The notes: generated by a model from the letters alone, not told the origin. DNA of 64,000 nucleotides from an uncultured Fibrobacter sp. (GCF_947166265.1 NZ_CAMVDO010000010.1:1-64000), one strand, 5' to 3'; shown: positions 52,410 through 62,978, counted from the stretch's first letter. Program-made: numbers and translations.

Positions 52410-55400
52410 ATGCGATTTTTCTCTAAACTGTTCAAAATCGTGGCCGCCTTCGCGTTGGTCGGCCTCATCTGTTGCATCCCCGCCTACATCGTCGTCTTCA
52501 AGATCCTCCCGACCCAGGATCCGGACAACCAGTTCAACCGATCCACCATATTGCAGGTTCTTTCGGGCGAGACCCGCGTCTACTACAACGACGGCGATAA
52601 ACTCCTGGGCGCCTTTTTCGATGCCAACCACCGCGTTTACGTGCCCTACGGCGACATCCCCACGAATATCGTGAACGCCCTGATCGCCGCCGAAGACGCC
52701 GGCTACTGGAACCACGACGGCTTCAGCATCTACGGATTCACCCGCGCCATGGTTTCCAACCTGAAAAGCGGCCACATGCGCCAAGGCGGTTCTACCCTTA
52801 CGCAACAGACCGTCAAGAACATTTTTGGCCGCGAAGAAAGGAGCATCAAGGAAAAAGGCAAGGAGCTTATCAACGCGCTCCGCATGGAAAAGCACTTCAG
52901 CAAGGAAGAAATCCTCGAATTCTACCTGAACCAGTTCCACGTTTCGGGCACCGGAAAGGGTGTCGCCATCGCAGCGCAGTACTTTTTTAACAAGGAACTC
53001 AAGGACCTGACGCTTGCCGAATGCGCCTTTATCGCTGGCTCGGTGAAAGGCCCCTTCAACTACGACCCGTTTATCCAGCGCAGCACCGAGCGCCGTGAAA
53101 TGGCACTTGCCCGTGGCAAGGAACGCCTGGAATACGTGCTCGGACGCATGGTCGAAGAAAAGTACATTTCGCAAGAGGACATGAACGCAGCCCTTGCAAA
53201 GCCGCTCGAATTCAATCACGGCAACTTCCGCTTTAGCGTAAGCACCATGCTCGACCGCATCGAAGAAAAGCTCGACGGCGAATATTTCCAGAAAAAGTTC
53301 GAAGCCGAAGGAATCGAGGACTGGAGAAAGGCTCAGCTCTCGATCACCACGACCCTGGACGAAAGAAGCCAGGACGCCGCGAAGACCGCTCTCCAGGCAA
53401 ACATCAGCGGACTCCAGATGCAGCTAGGCGGTTTCGTCCTTCCGAAGGCGCAGTTTGCTAACCGTGCCCAGAACGCACGCAAGGGCGACTACCTGTATGG
53501 CACCGTAGACAGCATCATGGTCGACGAGAAGGGTTCCCTGAAATCGATCCTGCTCGGATTCGGGCAGCTCAAGGGAATGGTTTCCGAAGCGGCCGTCAAG
53601 GACTTCGCGAAAAAGGCCGGCGGCGACGTGAACAAGATTCTCGCCCCGCAGCTCAAGAAAGGCGCCATTCTCCTCGTGAGCGTGATGGACGACAAGACCG
53701 TCGATGGTTTCGCCCCCTGCCAGATTGAAACGGAACCCGTGCTTCAGGGAGGGCTTTTCGCCATCCAGAACGGAAACGTGATTGCAAGCCAGGGCGGATT
53801 CCACAACACCGGATTCGACCGCAGCTTCAAGGCGGTGCGCCAGCTGGGTTCCAGTTGGAAACCGATTCTTTACGCTCTTGCGCTCAAGCACCACTGGAAC
53901 TACTTGGACATGCTCGAAAACGACTTCAACGTTTTCCAGTTCACAAACCAGTTCTACTTCCCGCGTCCCGACCACAAGAACAAGGGCGATATCGTAAGCA
54001 TCGCCTGGGCAACGACCCGTTCCGAAAACATCGCAAGCATCTGGCTTCTGGAACACCTGCTCGACAAGCTTTCGCCCGAGGAATTCAACGAGGTTGCCGC
54101 CGCAAATGGCTACGCCCGTACCGAAGAGGAAGACACCAAGAAATACTTCGAGCGTCTACGCGACAAGTTCGGTCTGATTCTCAAGGAAGACATCAAGCGC
54201 GAAATCGAATTCACCAAGGCCCGCGACGCCCTCGCCGAACGCTACAAGAACGAAGGCAAGGAAGAAAAGGCGATGGACGTGCTGAACCTGCGCTACGGAA
54301 CCTACAGCGACCTCGCGATCAAGCAGGCTAAAAAGGATTCGAAGATTATTGGGTTCATCAATCACAACTACAAACGCTACGCCGAAATCCTGCGCGACCG
54401 CCAGGCCAAGGAACTCGACCCGACCATCGAACTCCCGCCGCTTGACTCGGTGGTGCTGCACCACCACTTTACGCTCGCCGACATGAAGCGACTTTCGACG
54501 ATGATTGAACCGGTGGACAGCGAAGTGGATTACCTCGATGCCGAACATCTGCGTTACTGGCCAGACTTTAGGCGTTCACTTTCGTTCGCGGAATACGCAC
54601 GGTTCGCAAAAGAAATCGGCATCCGTCAGAAGCTGCAGAAGGTGTTCAGCATGCCGCTTGGCGTGAACGACATTACGCTCGCCGAAATTTCAACCGCCTA
54701 CCAGACGATGCTTACCGGCAAGGTGTTCAAGTGCCTGGACGGCGACTGGACCGAGCCCTGCTTTATCAAGGAAATCAAGAACCGCGACGGCAAGGTGATC
54801 TTTAGGAACAAGGTCGAAAGCAAGGTGGTGCTCGGTGATACGATTACCTCGCAGATGGCGGTGATGCTCCATTCCGTGTTCGTGAACGGAACGGCCCGCA
54901 GCCAGTACACCCACATGACCGTGACCTCGCCCGACCAGTCCGTGACGCTGCGCTACCCCGCTCTCGGAAAGACCGGTACCACCAACGATTACAGGAACGT
55001 GGCGTTCATGGGCGCACTCCCCACCTACGTGGAAACGAAGAACGGTATTTCGACGGACTCCGTGGTCGCCATCGGAAGCTACGTCGGTTTCGATGACAAC
55101 AAGCCGCTGAAATCCGGACGTACGCGTATTGCAGGCGCAAGCGGCGGCCTTCCGCAATGGGCTGACTTCGCGAAGAAGGAAATAGAAATCCTCGGCATTC
55201 CCGAAAAGATTGACTTCCTCGACATTTCGATGCTTGCCGCAGGCGAAGTGCCGTTGGTGCTCCCCAACGAACGTGGCCAGCTGACCGTTGACCCGATGAG
55301 CGGAAACGTGATGGCAGGCGCAGGTGCCGAACAGGGCAGACCGCTCCCGTGGATTGACGTGCCGGGATTTACACCGCCGCAGGTGCAGAGCGCCGCCGCA

Positions 55401-55814
55401 GAAACAGCCGCCGAAAACGGAATCATGGTAAGCCTCCCGATGCCTGCAACGGAAGCGGCTCCGGCAGAACAGGCTGCACCGGCGGAAGGTTCCGGCGCCC
55501 CGCAGACAACCGCCGCAGAAACCGCGAATGCAGTGGTCCCTGCAACAGAAGCGACCGCACCGAATGCTGCTCCGGCTAGTGCCACGGCCGAAAACGCGAC
55601 CAATGCCGCTGTTGAAGCCGCACCTGCAACCATCCCACCAGCCACAGCCGCGACGACAGCGGCTCCCACGAGCGCTCCGGCTACAACGCAGCCCGCCGCT
55701 CAACCCACACAGCCCGCTCAACCGAAGGCAGCCGCAATGCCCAAGGATGACGACTGGGACTTGCCGGATGGCTTTGACAGCAAGAACGCCTTCGTTCCCA
55801 TTGAAGCGGAATAG
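52410..55814 (+). CDS. Class A penicillin-binding protein (glycosyltransferase/transpeptidase) with long low-complexity tail
   Basis: 1134 residues from the ATG at 52410, just before the cytosolic stub and membrane anchor (MRFFSKLFKIVAAFALVGLICCIPAYIVV). GT51 domain: IAAEDAGYWNHDGFS with catalytic Glu, RQGGSTLTQQTVKN. Transpeptidase: SSWK (Ser nucleophile), SENIAS as the SxN motif, KTGTTNDYRN. A large insert (about 560-700) separates the SxN and KTG motifs. The last 180 residues are Ala/Pro/Thr-rich. It builds peptidoglycan in the inner membrane facing the periplasm. The ribosome binding site is weak; TACATT lies 6 nt before the ATG. Confidence 0.92.
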   Translation: MRFFSKLFKIVAAFALVGLICCIPAYIVVFKILPTQDPDNQFNRSTILQVLSGETRVYYNDGDKLLGAFFDANHRVYVPYGDIPTNIVNALIAAEDAGYWNHDGFSIYGFTRAMVSNLKSGHMRQGGSTLTQQTVKNIFGREERSIKEKGKELINALRMEKHFSKEEILEFYLNQFHVSGTGKGVAIAAQYFFNKELKDLTLAECAFIAGSVKGPFNYDPFIQRSTERREMALARGKERLEYVLGRMVEEKYISQEDMNAALAKPLEFNHGNFRFSVSTMLDRIEEKLDGEYFQKKFEAEGIEDWRKAQLSITTTLDERSQDAAKTALQANISGLQMQLGGFVLPKAQFANRAQNARKGDYLYGTVDSIMVDEKGSLKSILLGFGQLKGMVSEAAVKDFAKKAGGDVNKILAPQLKKGAILLVSVMDDKTVDGFAPCQIETEPVLQGGLFAIQNGNVIASQGGFHNTGFDRSFKAVRQLGSSWKPILYALALKHHWNYLDMLENDFNVFQFTNQFYFPRPDHKNKGDIVSIAWATTRSENIASIWLLEHLLDKLSPEEFNEVAAANGYARTEEEDTKKYFERLRDKFGLILKEDIKREIEFTKARDALAERYKNEGKEEKAMDVLNLRYGTYSDLAIKQAKKDSKIIGFINHNYKRYAEILRDRQAKELDPTIELPPLDSVVLHHHFTLADMKRLSTMIEPVDSEVDYLDAEHLRYWPDFRRSLSFAEYARFAKEIGIRQKLQKVFSMPLGVNDITLAEISTAYQTMLTGKVFKCLDGDWTEPCFIKEIKNRDGKVIFRNKVESKVVLGDTITSQMAVMLHSVFVNGTARSQYTHMTVTSPDQSVTLRYPALGKTGTTNDYRNVAFMGALPTYVETKNGISTDSVVAIGSYVGFDDNKPLKSGRTRIAGASGGLPQWADFAKKEIEILGIPEKIDFLDISMLAAGEVPLVLPNERGQLTVDPMSGNVMAGAGAEQGRPLPWIDVPGFTPPQVQSAAAETAAENGIMVSLPMPATEAAPAEQAAPAEGSGAPQTTAAETANAVVPATEATAPNAAPASATAENATNAAVEAAPATIPPATAATTAAPTSAPATTQPAAQPTQPAQPKAAAMPKDDDWDLPDGFDSKNAFVPIEAE

Positions 55815-55828
55815 TGACAAACGAAATT

Positions 55829-57061
55829 ATGAATAATAAATTTTTTGGTATTCACTCTTTATTGGTAGCAGGTGCTTTTGCACTGACGGCGTGCGTGGGA
55901 AACGCTCCCGCACCCGAAACAAATCCGCAGACAGAAACGGAGAAGAACCCTGGCAACGTCATTGAGCTTGAACAGGCCAACGCACCGAAAGACTCCGACC
56001 AGGCCGCAACAGCATCAAAGTCTCTCGGCGACAACGGACAAAGCGAAGTCTACTTCAATTCGCAGGCGCTCGACAGCCACCGTCTGAATACACCGGAAAA
56101 CATTCCGACGGCAAGCACCGAGACGAGACCCGTCGCAAGCACCGACAAGACGCCAACAGACCCGTACACGGAAATTCCCGCGCTCATCCAGAGCATCTTC
56201 GACTACGCCGACACCCTGTACAAGGCCGGTTTCACGGATTCCGCGACGGCCTACCTGGAACGTTTCCGCGTCATCAAGCCCCTGTGGGCGCAGTGGGAAA
56301 CGAAGGCGGATTCCATGCTGAACGAATTCGGCAAGACCCGCGCCGAAAAGGCAAAGGCGTTCGAGCCGATGGTTTTCCAAATTCAGAACATGAACCGCGC
56401 AAACGCAAACTATGACCTTGTCGCAGAAACTGCAGACAGCCTGATTGCGCTTGCTCCGGGAGATTCCCTGACGCAGTGGGCCAAAATGCAGAAGGAAACC
56501 GCCTACAAGAATACGCTTGCCAAGGCGAAAAAGGAATATGACGCCATCAAGGCGCTCGCCGACAACCAGGCGCAATTTGCCGAAGCCGAAAAGCAGGCAG
56601 TGACGCTGCAGATGCGTTACCGCGATTTCGAAGAGGCTCTCCAGATTCAGGCACTAATTGACCACATCAAGGAACTTGCCCAGGCAAACGACGCCGCAGC
56701 GGCAAAATACTGGGAATCGAACGACCCCGCAAAGGCTCTCGCCAAGGCAGACACCCTAATGCAAAAGGAAAAGTTCGCCGAAGCCAAGGAACTTTTGAAC
56801 AAACTAAAATCCAGCAAGTTGCGTAAGGAAGCGAACGAACGCTACGTGAAACTCGCAGACGCCTTCTGCACCAAGCAGCGCAAGGCGACTAGCCAGACAT
56901 TCGCCAAGGCGCAAAAGCAGAAAGACAGCGCAAAGAAGAAAAAGCTACTGCAAGAATCAATCGCCCCGCTGGACAAATGCCTTGCCGAATACCCCGACAA
57001 TCCGCAAAAGCAGAAGGTCATCGAAAACAAGCAGTTCCTGGAAAAGGAAATGGCGAAGTAA
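55829..57061 (+). CDS. Helical lipoprotein downstream of the class A PBP
   Basis: 410 residues from the ATG at 55829; a GTG at 55814 overlapping the PBP stop is also possible. Lipobox FALTAC gives a lipoprotein. A Ser/Thr/Pro-rich spacer leads to helical repeats rich in Ala/Lys (about 120-400), suggesting TPR-like or coiled structure (AKYWESNDPAKALAKADTLMQKEKFAEAKELLNKL). No named family is recognised. Its position suggests a partner or activator of the PBP (inference). Confidence 0.78.
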   Translation: MNNKFFGIHSLLVAGAFALTACVGNAPAPETNPQTETEKNPGNVIELEQANAPKDSDQAATASKSLGDNGQSEVYFNSQALDSHRLNTPENIPTASTETRPVASTDKTPTDPYTEIPALIQSIFDYADTLYKAGFTDSATAYLERFRVIKPLWAQWETKADSMLNEFGKTRAEKAKAFEPMVFQIQNMNRANANYDLVAETADSLIALAPGDSLTQWAKMQKETAYKNTLAKAKKEYDAIKALADNQAQFAEAEKQAVTLQMRYRDFEEALQIQALIDHIKELAQANDAAAAKYWESNDPAKALAKADTLMQKEKFAEAKELLNKLKSSKLRKEANERYVKLADAFCTKQRKATSQTFAKAQKQKDSAKKKKLLQESIAPLDKCLAEYPDNPQKQKVIENKQFLEKEMAK

Positions 57062-57081
57062 CCTTAAAAAATTGGATAACG

Positions 57082-57110
57082 AAAAACCCGCATCAGAGAT
57101 GCGGGTTTTT
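57082..57110 (+). terminator. Terminator after the PBP-lipoprotein pair
   Basis: AAAACCCGCATC / GATGCGGGTTTTT with a short loop. It is symmetric and may also serve the convergent gltD. Confidence 0.85.
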
Positions 57111-57154
57111 CTAGTAGGACTAGAGTCTCTTTTCTTTAGATCTATGGCGCAATA

Positions 57155-58516
57155 CTAAAGAGAAGCAACTTTTGCCTTTGCATCGGCCATGGCGCGGACC
57201 ACAAGGGACGCGCCATTTGCACAGTCACCGACAGCGTAAATGTGACGAGCGGGGTCCGGAATGATCGCGGTACGCGGTGTCAGCTGGAGACCCAGATCGT
57301 TCACGATGCCTTCGGCCGGAACCCCAGTGAAGCCCATGGCGAGCACAACCAAATCGGTTTCGATGACTTCGGTAGAATTCGGAACTTCGTTCGGCTTGAG
57401 CGGGCGGCCCTGCGGGGACATTTCCCATTCCACGCGGACAGCTTCGACGCCTGCGACGCGGCCATCTTTCACGATGAACTGCTTGGAAGATACATTCCAG
57501 CGGCGTTCACCGCCTTCGTGCTGAGCATAGCTAGTACGCAGCATGTACGGCCAATCCGGCCACGGAGTGGACGGAGAACGTTCCTCGGGCGGCTTAGGCA
57601 TAAATTCCACCTGGAGCACGCTTTCGCACCCTTCGCGGATCGCCTTGCCCACACAGTCGTTACCCGTATCGCCACCGCCAATCACCAGGACCTTGCGGCC
57701 CTTGGCGCTGAACTTTTCAGGATTCGTTTCGCCGGGTTTGTTTGCGCCATGCAAGAAATCGAGTGCGAGGAAGATACCTTCGGCTTCGCGGCCCGGGATT
57801 TTCAGGTCACGAGCATTCGGCGTACCGATGGCGAGGAAGACTTCGTCAAAATTCTTGTGGATGTATTCGGCCGAGATATCCTTACCGATTTCGGTGCTGC
57901 AAACGAACTTGATGCCCGCTTCTTCGAGGAGCTTGACGCGGCGATCGATGACCGACTTGTCGAGTTTCCAGTTCGGAATACCGTAACGCAGGAGGCCGCC
58001 CACCTTTTCACGTTTTTCGTAAACGGTAACGGCGTAGCCCTTGCGGCGGAGCGCTTCGGCAGCAAAGAGACCTGCAGGACCCGAGCCGATGACCGCGGCA
58101 GTCTTGCCGTTCCATTCGGCAGCGGGGAGCGTTACGCGGCCCTCTTCGAAGGCGGTTTCGATGATATACTTTTCAATCTGACGAACCATGACGGGGTCGT
58201 TATGCACATTGCCCGTACAAGCGGATTCACAAAGGGCGGGGCAAACGCGGCCCGTAAATTCGGGGAAGAACGCCGTCTTGCTGATAACGTTGTAGGCGCG
58301 TTCCGCATTCCCTGCAGCGACAGCCGCATTGAATTCGGGCACCAGGTTACCGAGCGGACAACCCGCACCGTGACAGAACGGGATTCCACAACTATGGCAG
58401 CGTGACCCCTGCTGTACGATTTCTAGTGAAGTCAAGCGACGTTCGACTTCATTATTGTCCTTAATTCGCTCTTCGACAGGGCGGTAAACATCTGCGATTC
58501 TTTTAATTTCTTGCAT
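57155..58516 (-). CDS. gltD: Glutamate synthase small subunit
   Basis: 453 residues. The N-terminal iron-sulfur region has Cys in CHSCGIPFCHGAGCPLGNLVPE and CPALCESACTGN. FAD-binding GSGPAGLFAAEALRRKGY and NAD(P)H-binding VIGGGDTGNDCVG Rossmann motifs follow. It feeds electrons from NAD(P)H to the large subunit. GAGG precedes the ATG, 7 nt after the gltB stop, so the two form one operon. Confidence 0.96.
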   Translation of the reverse strand: MQEIKRIADVYRPVEERIKDNNEVERRLTSLEIVQQGSRCHSCGIPFCHGAGCPLGNLVPEFNAAVAAGNAERAYNVISKTAFFPEFTGRVCPALCESACTGNVHNDPVMVRQIEKYIIETAFEEGRVTLPAAEWNGKTAAVIGSGPAGLFAAEALRRKGYAVTVYEKREKVGGLLRYGIPNWKLDKSVIDRRVKLLEEAGIKFVCSTEIGKDISAEYIHKNFDEVFLAIGTPNARDLKIPGREAEGIFLALDFLHGANKPGETNPEKFSAKGRKVLVIGGGDTGNDCVGKAIREGCESVLQVEFMPKPPEERSPSTPWPDWPYMLRTSYAQHEGGERRWNVSSKQFIVKDGRVAGVEAVRVEWEMSPQGRPLKPNEVPNSTEVIETDLVVLAMGFTGVPAEGIVNDLGLQLTPRTAIIPDPARHIYAVGDCANGASLVVRAMADAKAKVASL

Positions 58517-58523
58517 ATAAACC

Positions 58524-61500
58524 TCAGCCCTTCTTTGCCAATGCGTTCCTGTAGTCGACCGGGAAGATCTTCACGAACTTCGGACGTTCGCTGTTCCAAT
58601 TTTCAAGGATGCGCTTACCCTTTTCGCTACCCGTTGCCTGAACGTGCTGTTCAATAAAGTCAATGAGTTCGCGTTCGCTGTCGGTACCGGCAAGCACGCT
58701 TTCAAGGTCCACAGAGCCTACGTTGCAACTCAGGTCGAAGTGACCCGTTTCGTCGTACACGTAAGCAAAGCCACCTGTCATACCTGCGGCGAAGTTCACG
58801 CCCACGCGACCGAGCACGACCACGCGGCCACCCGTCATGTATTCGCAACCGTGGTCACCCACGCCTTCGCTGACAAGGAGCATACCGGAGTTACGGATAC
58901 CGAAGCGTTCGCCGGCAAGACCGTTAATGAACACCTTACCGCTGGTACCACCGTAACCGATCACGTTACCGGCAATGACGTTGTCTTCGGCCTTGAAAGT
59001 GGCGTTGTGCGGCGGGCGCACGATAATCTTACCACCCGAGAGACCCTTGCCCATAAAGTCGTTGGCTTCGCCTTCCAAATCGAGCGTGACGCCCGGAGCA
59101 AGGAAAGCACCGAAGCTCTGGCCCGCAACACCCTGAAGGTGAATGCGGATGGTATCTTCGGGAAGGCCCTTCACGCCAAAGTGTTCGTCCACTTCGCCGG
59201 AAAGTTCCGTACCCACCGTACGGTCGGTGTTGTGCACCACCGTGCAGAGTTCCACGGCAGTACCCTTTTCGAGGGTTTCCTTGACAAACGGCAAGAGTTC
59301 GCGGCGGTCGAAGTTGACCAGTTCTTCCTTGACATAGTTCTTGTCGTAAGACTTGACGCCGCCCTTGACGGTTTCGAAAATCTTGGAGAAGTCGAGGTTC
59401 TTCGCCTTGTAGAAGGCGATGGCGGAATCCTTTTCGAGGAGGTCGCTACGGCCGCAGGCTTCTTCGAGAGAGCGGAGGCCGAGGCTTGCGAGGATTTCGC
59501 GGACTTCGTCGGCGATGAAGAACAAGAAGTTTTCGACGTATTCCGGCTTGCCTGCAAAGCGCTTGCGGAAGTCGGCATCCTGCGTTGCAATACCCATGGG
59601 GCACTGGTTCGTATGGCACTTGCGGTCCATCACGCAGCCAAGGCTAACGAGCAGGTTCGTAGCAAAGCCGAATTCTTCGGCACCGAGGAGCGCTGCCACC
59701 ACAATGTCGCGGCCCGTCTTGAGCTGGCCATCGACCTGGAGCTTGATACGACCGCGCAAGTCGTTGAGCACAAGGGTCTGCTCCGCTTCGGCAATACCGA
59801 GTTCCCACGGAAGGCCGGCATGCTTGATAGAAGTCAGCGGAGATGCACCCGTACCGCCATCGTGGCCAGAAATGAGCACCACGTCGGCATGAGCCTTGGC
59901 AACACCGGCAGCAACCGTACCCACACCCACTTCGGACACGAGCTTCACAGAAACACGAGCCTTCGGGTTGGAGTTACGTAGGTCGTAAATGAGCTGTGCC
60001 AAGTCTTCGATAGAGTAAATATCGTGGTGCGGCGGAGGAGAAATCAGCGACACATTCGGCGTACTGTGACGGATGCGAGCCACAAAGTCGTTCACCTTGT
60101 GAGCCGGCAGCTGGCCACCTTCACCGGGCTTTGCACCCTGAGCCATCTTGATCTGCAAATCCTTTGCGTGGCGCAGGTAATCAATCGTGACACCAAAACG
60201 GCCAGAAGCAATCTGACGAATAGCAGAGCTACGGATATCACCATTAGGAGCCGGAGTATCACGATCCGGGTCTTCACCACCTTCACCACAGTTGCTCATG
60301 GCACCGATGCGGTTCATGGCGATAGCAATGGTTTCGTGAGCTTCGGGACTCAAAGAACCAAGGCTCATAGCGCCTGCCACAAAGTGCTTGACAATGGATT
60401 CGCGACTTTCGACTTCGGAAATATCGATCGGAGTTGCATCCTTGAACTTGAAGAGGCCGCGGAGCGTTGCCTGACGTTCAGACTGATCGTTAATGAGCTT
60501 GCTGTAAACCTTGAACTTTTCGTAGTCGCCGCCCTGCACAGCCTGACGGAATGCGGCCAAGGACTGCGGAGTCCACAAGTGCTTTTCGCCTTCTTTGCGG
60601 TAAGCGTACTGACCACCAGACTGAAGCACCTTGCTTGCGTCGGCAAAGGCAATCTTCTGGCGTTCCCCCACTTCTGCGGCGATTTCTTCGAGGCCGATAC
60701 CTTCGATGCGACTTGCAGTACCCGGCAGGAACTTTTCAATCAGTTCCTTGTTCAGGCCGACAGCTTCGAAAATCTGTGCGCTGCGGTAGCTACGGAGGGT
60801 AGAAATACCCATCTTCGACATAATCTTGAGGAGGCCCTTATCGACAGCCTTCACATAGTTGGCGGCAGCCGTCACCGGGTCCACATCGAGGTCACCGTTG
60901 TGGCACATGTTGGTAATGCTCTGGAAGGCAAGATACGGGTTGATGACCGTAGCACCGAAACCGAGCAACAATGCAAAGTGCATGACTTCGCGGACTTCGC
61001 CGGACTGCACCACCAAACCGATTTCAGGACGCACACCGGCTTCCACAAGGGCACGGTTCACGCTGGCCGTGGCAAGCAAGCTCGGAATAGGCACGTAACC
61101 CCAATCGATGTTCTTGTCGGTCAGAACGATGATGTCGAAACCGTCATTCACGGCACGCACGGCATCGCCAGCGAGGTTCTGCAAGGCAGCTTCGAGGACT
61201 TCCCCGTTGCCACCGAGCGGGAACTGCATCTTGAGTTCCTTGGCCTTGAAGGCCTTGTCGCCGATGTTTTCAAAGCGGCGAATTTCATCTTCGGTCACGA
61301 TCGGGCGCGGAATCTTAATGAGGTGCGCCTGTTCTGGAGTTTCTTCGAGGATGTTACCGTGGTTACCGATGTAAGTCGTAAGGCTCATCACCAATTCTTC
61401 ACGAATCGGGTCAATCGGCGGGTTCGTCACCTGGGCAAAGAGCTGCTTGAAGTAGTTGAACAGCGGCTGCGGCTTGTCAGAAAGCACGGCGAGAGCGGCG

Positions 61501-62942
61501 TCGTTACCCATAGAACCGATAGGTTCTGCACCGTTCTTGGCCATGGGCTGCAAAATGATGGAGAGGTCTTCGGCAGAGTAACCGAAACGCTTCTGCTGCA
61601 CCAGAATATCGTCAGGAACGTCGGCCGGGTTAATTTCGCTAAAGAGTCCACGAACGCTCATCTTGTTTTCGGCAACCCAGCGGCGATACGGCTTGCTACG
61701 GGCCACGTAAGCCTTCATTTCGGCGTTCTTCAAGATGTGGTGATTTTCGAGATCGAGGTAGATGATTTCACCGGGCTTGAGGCGGCCCTTTTCTTCGACT
61801 TCGTCGTCCTGCAAATCAAGCACACCCGTTTCAGAAGCCATCACGAAAAGACCGTCTTTACACAAAGTGTAACGTGCCGGACGAAGGCCGTTACGGTCAA
61901 GGATTGCACCGGCGTTCACACCATCAGAGAAAGCGACGGCGGCAGGGCCATCCCACGGTTCCATGAGCATGGATTCGTATTCAAAGAAACCACGCACGTC
62001 GCGGCCCAGGTAATGCTTCTGGCCCCAAGCCTGCGGCAGGAGCATCATCATCGCATGCGGGAGGCTACGGCCCGCTGCGACGAGGAGCTCAAACATATTA
62101 TCAAGGCTAGCAGAGTCGCTCTGGCCCGGCATAATGAGCGGCAAGAGCTTCGGCAAATCGTCACCGATGACTTCGCTCTTCAGGAGCGGTTCACGGGCAC
62201 GCAGGCTGTTCAGGTTACCGCGCAGGGTGTTGATTTCACCGTTGTGAGCGAGGTAGCGGAACGGGTGAGCGAGCGGCCAAGTCGGGAACGTGTTGGTAGA
62301 ATAACGCTGGTGAACGAGAGCGAGCGGGCTTTCGAAATCGAGGTCGTTTAGGTCCTTGTAGAAACCTTCGATTTGGCTTGCAAGCAACAGGCCCTTGTAA
62401 ACGATGCTCTTGCGGCTGCAGCTGCAAACATACACACCCTTGCAGGTCTTTTCGACCAGGCGGCGCACCACATAAAGCTTGATATCGAATTCTTCGTTGG
62501 TCTTGAACTTGGAGCCGTCAAAGAACACCTGACGAATGTGCGGCAAGGTTTCGCGAGCCGTGTGACCGATCGTAGCGGGGTTCACCGGAACTTCGCGGAA
62601 CTGGATAACATCGACACCTTCAGATTCAGCAACACGCTTGATTTCGGCATCCAGGGCATCGGCGGCAAGCGTATTTTCGACAAAGTACATCGCCACGCCG
62701 TAACGGGCCGGAAGCGTCGGGTAAAGCTTGCGGAAAAACTTATGCGGCATAGAAAGCAAAAGGCCAGCGCCGTCACCCGTTTCCGGGTCGCCACCAGCCG
62801 CACCGCGATGCATGAGCCTTTTCAAGACCGTAATACCCTGCAGCACTATCTGGTGCGAGGCAACATTATTAATATTGGCAACCAGACCGACACCGCAGGC
62901 GTCGTGTTCGTTGGCCGGATCATAAAGTGCTTGAGCGTTCAT
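58524..62942 (-). CDS. gltB: Glutamate synthase large subunit
   Basis: 1472 residues. The class II glutaminase begins after a short propeptide at Cys16 (DACGVGLVA). The central and FMN domains contain SGHDGGTGASPL, and the 3Fe-4S cluster Cys lie in CVMDRKCHTNQCPMG. The C-terminal glutamate-synthase beta-helix has GGRVVVLGRVGVNFAAGMTGG. It makes two glutamates from glutamine and 2-oxoglutarate. A sigma-54 promoter precedes it (62979-62994), so expression probably follows nitrogen status. Confidence 0.97.
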   Translation of the reverse strand: MNAQALYDPANEHDACGVGLVANINNVASHQIVLQGITVLKRLMHRGAAGGDPETGDGAGLLLSMPHKFFRKLYPTLPARYGVAMYFVENTLAADALDAEIKRVAESEGVDVIQFREVPVNPATIGHTARETLPHIRQVFFDGSKFKTNEEFDIKLYVVRRLVEKTCKGVYVCSCSRKSIVYKGLLLASQIEGFYKDLNDLDFESPLALVHQRYSTNTFPTWPLAHPFRYLAHNGEINTLRGNLNSLRAREPLLKSEVIGDDLPKLLPLIMPGQSDSASLDNMFELLVAAGRSLPHAMMMLLPQAWGQKHYLGRDVRGFFEYESMLMEPWDGPAAVAFSDGVNAGAILDRNGLRPARYTLCKDGLFVMASETGVLDLQDDEVEEKGRLKPGEIIYLDLENHHILKNAEMKAYVARSKPYRRWVAENKMSVRGLFSEINPADVPDDILVQQKRFGYSAEDLSIILQPMAKNGAEPIGSMGNDAALAVLSDKPQPLFNYFKQLFAQVTNPPIDPIREELVMSLTTYIGNHGNILEETPEQAHLIKIPRPIVTEDEIRRFENIGDKAFKAKELKMQFPLGGNGEVLEAALQNLAGDAVRAVNDGFDIIVLTDKNIDWGYVPIPSLLATASVNRALVEAGVRPEIGLVVQSGEVREVMHFALLLGFGATVINPYLAFQSITNMCHNGDLDVDPVTAAANYVKAVDKGLLKIMSKMGISTLRSYRSAQIFEAVGLNKELIEKFLPGTASRIEGIGLEEIAAEVGERQKIAFADASKVLQSGGQYAYRKEGEKHLWTPQSLAAFRQAVQGGDYEKFKVYSKLINDQSERQATLRGLFKFKDATPIDISEVESRESIVKHFVAGAMSLGSLSPEAHETIAIAMNRIGAMSNCGEGGEDPDRDTPAPNGDIRSSAIRQIASGRFGVTIDYLRHAKDLQIKMAQGAKPGEGGQLPAHKVNDFVARIRHSTPNVSLISPPPHHDIYSIEDLAQLIYDLRNSNPKARVSVKLVSEVGVGTVAAGVAKAHADVVLISGHDGGTGASPLTSIKHAGLPWELGIAEAEQTLVLNDLRGRIKLQVDGQLKTGRDIVVAALLGAEEFGFATNLLVSLGCVMDRKCHTNQCPMGIATQDADFRKRFAGKPEYVENFLFFIADEVREILASLGLRSLEEACGRSDLLEKDSAIAFYKAKNLDFSKIFETVKGGVKSYDKNYVKEELVNFDRRELLPFVKETLEKGTAVELCTVVHNTDRTVGTELSGEVDEHFGVKGLPEDTIRIHLQGVAGQSFGAFLAPGVTLDLEGEANDFMGKGLSGGKIIVRPPHNATFKAEDNVIAGNVIGYGGTSGKVFINGLAGERFGIRNSGMLLVSEGVGDHGCEYMTGGRVVVLGRVGVNFAAGMTGGFAYVYDETGHFDLSCNVGSVDLESVLAGTDSERELIDFIEQHVQATGSEKGKRILENWNSERPKFVKIFPVDYRNALAKKG

Positions 62943-62978
62943 AAAAAATCCTTGTTATTACTTTTTGCGCTCCGTATT

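Noticed and set aside
52233-53219. 328-codon minus-strand frame
   Set aside because: It runs through the tRNA-Ser gene and lies opposite the class A PBP.
60024-62351. 775-codon open frame on the plus strand
   Set aside because: It is antisense to the conserved gltB sequence, has no family features and arises from codon bias.
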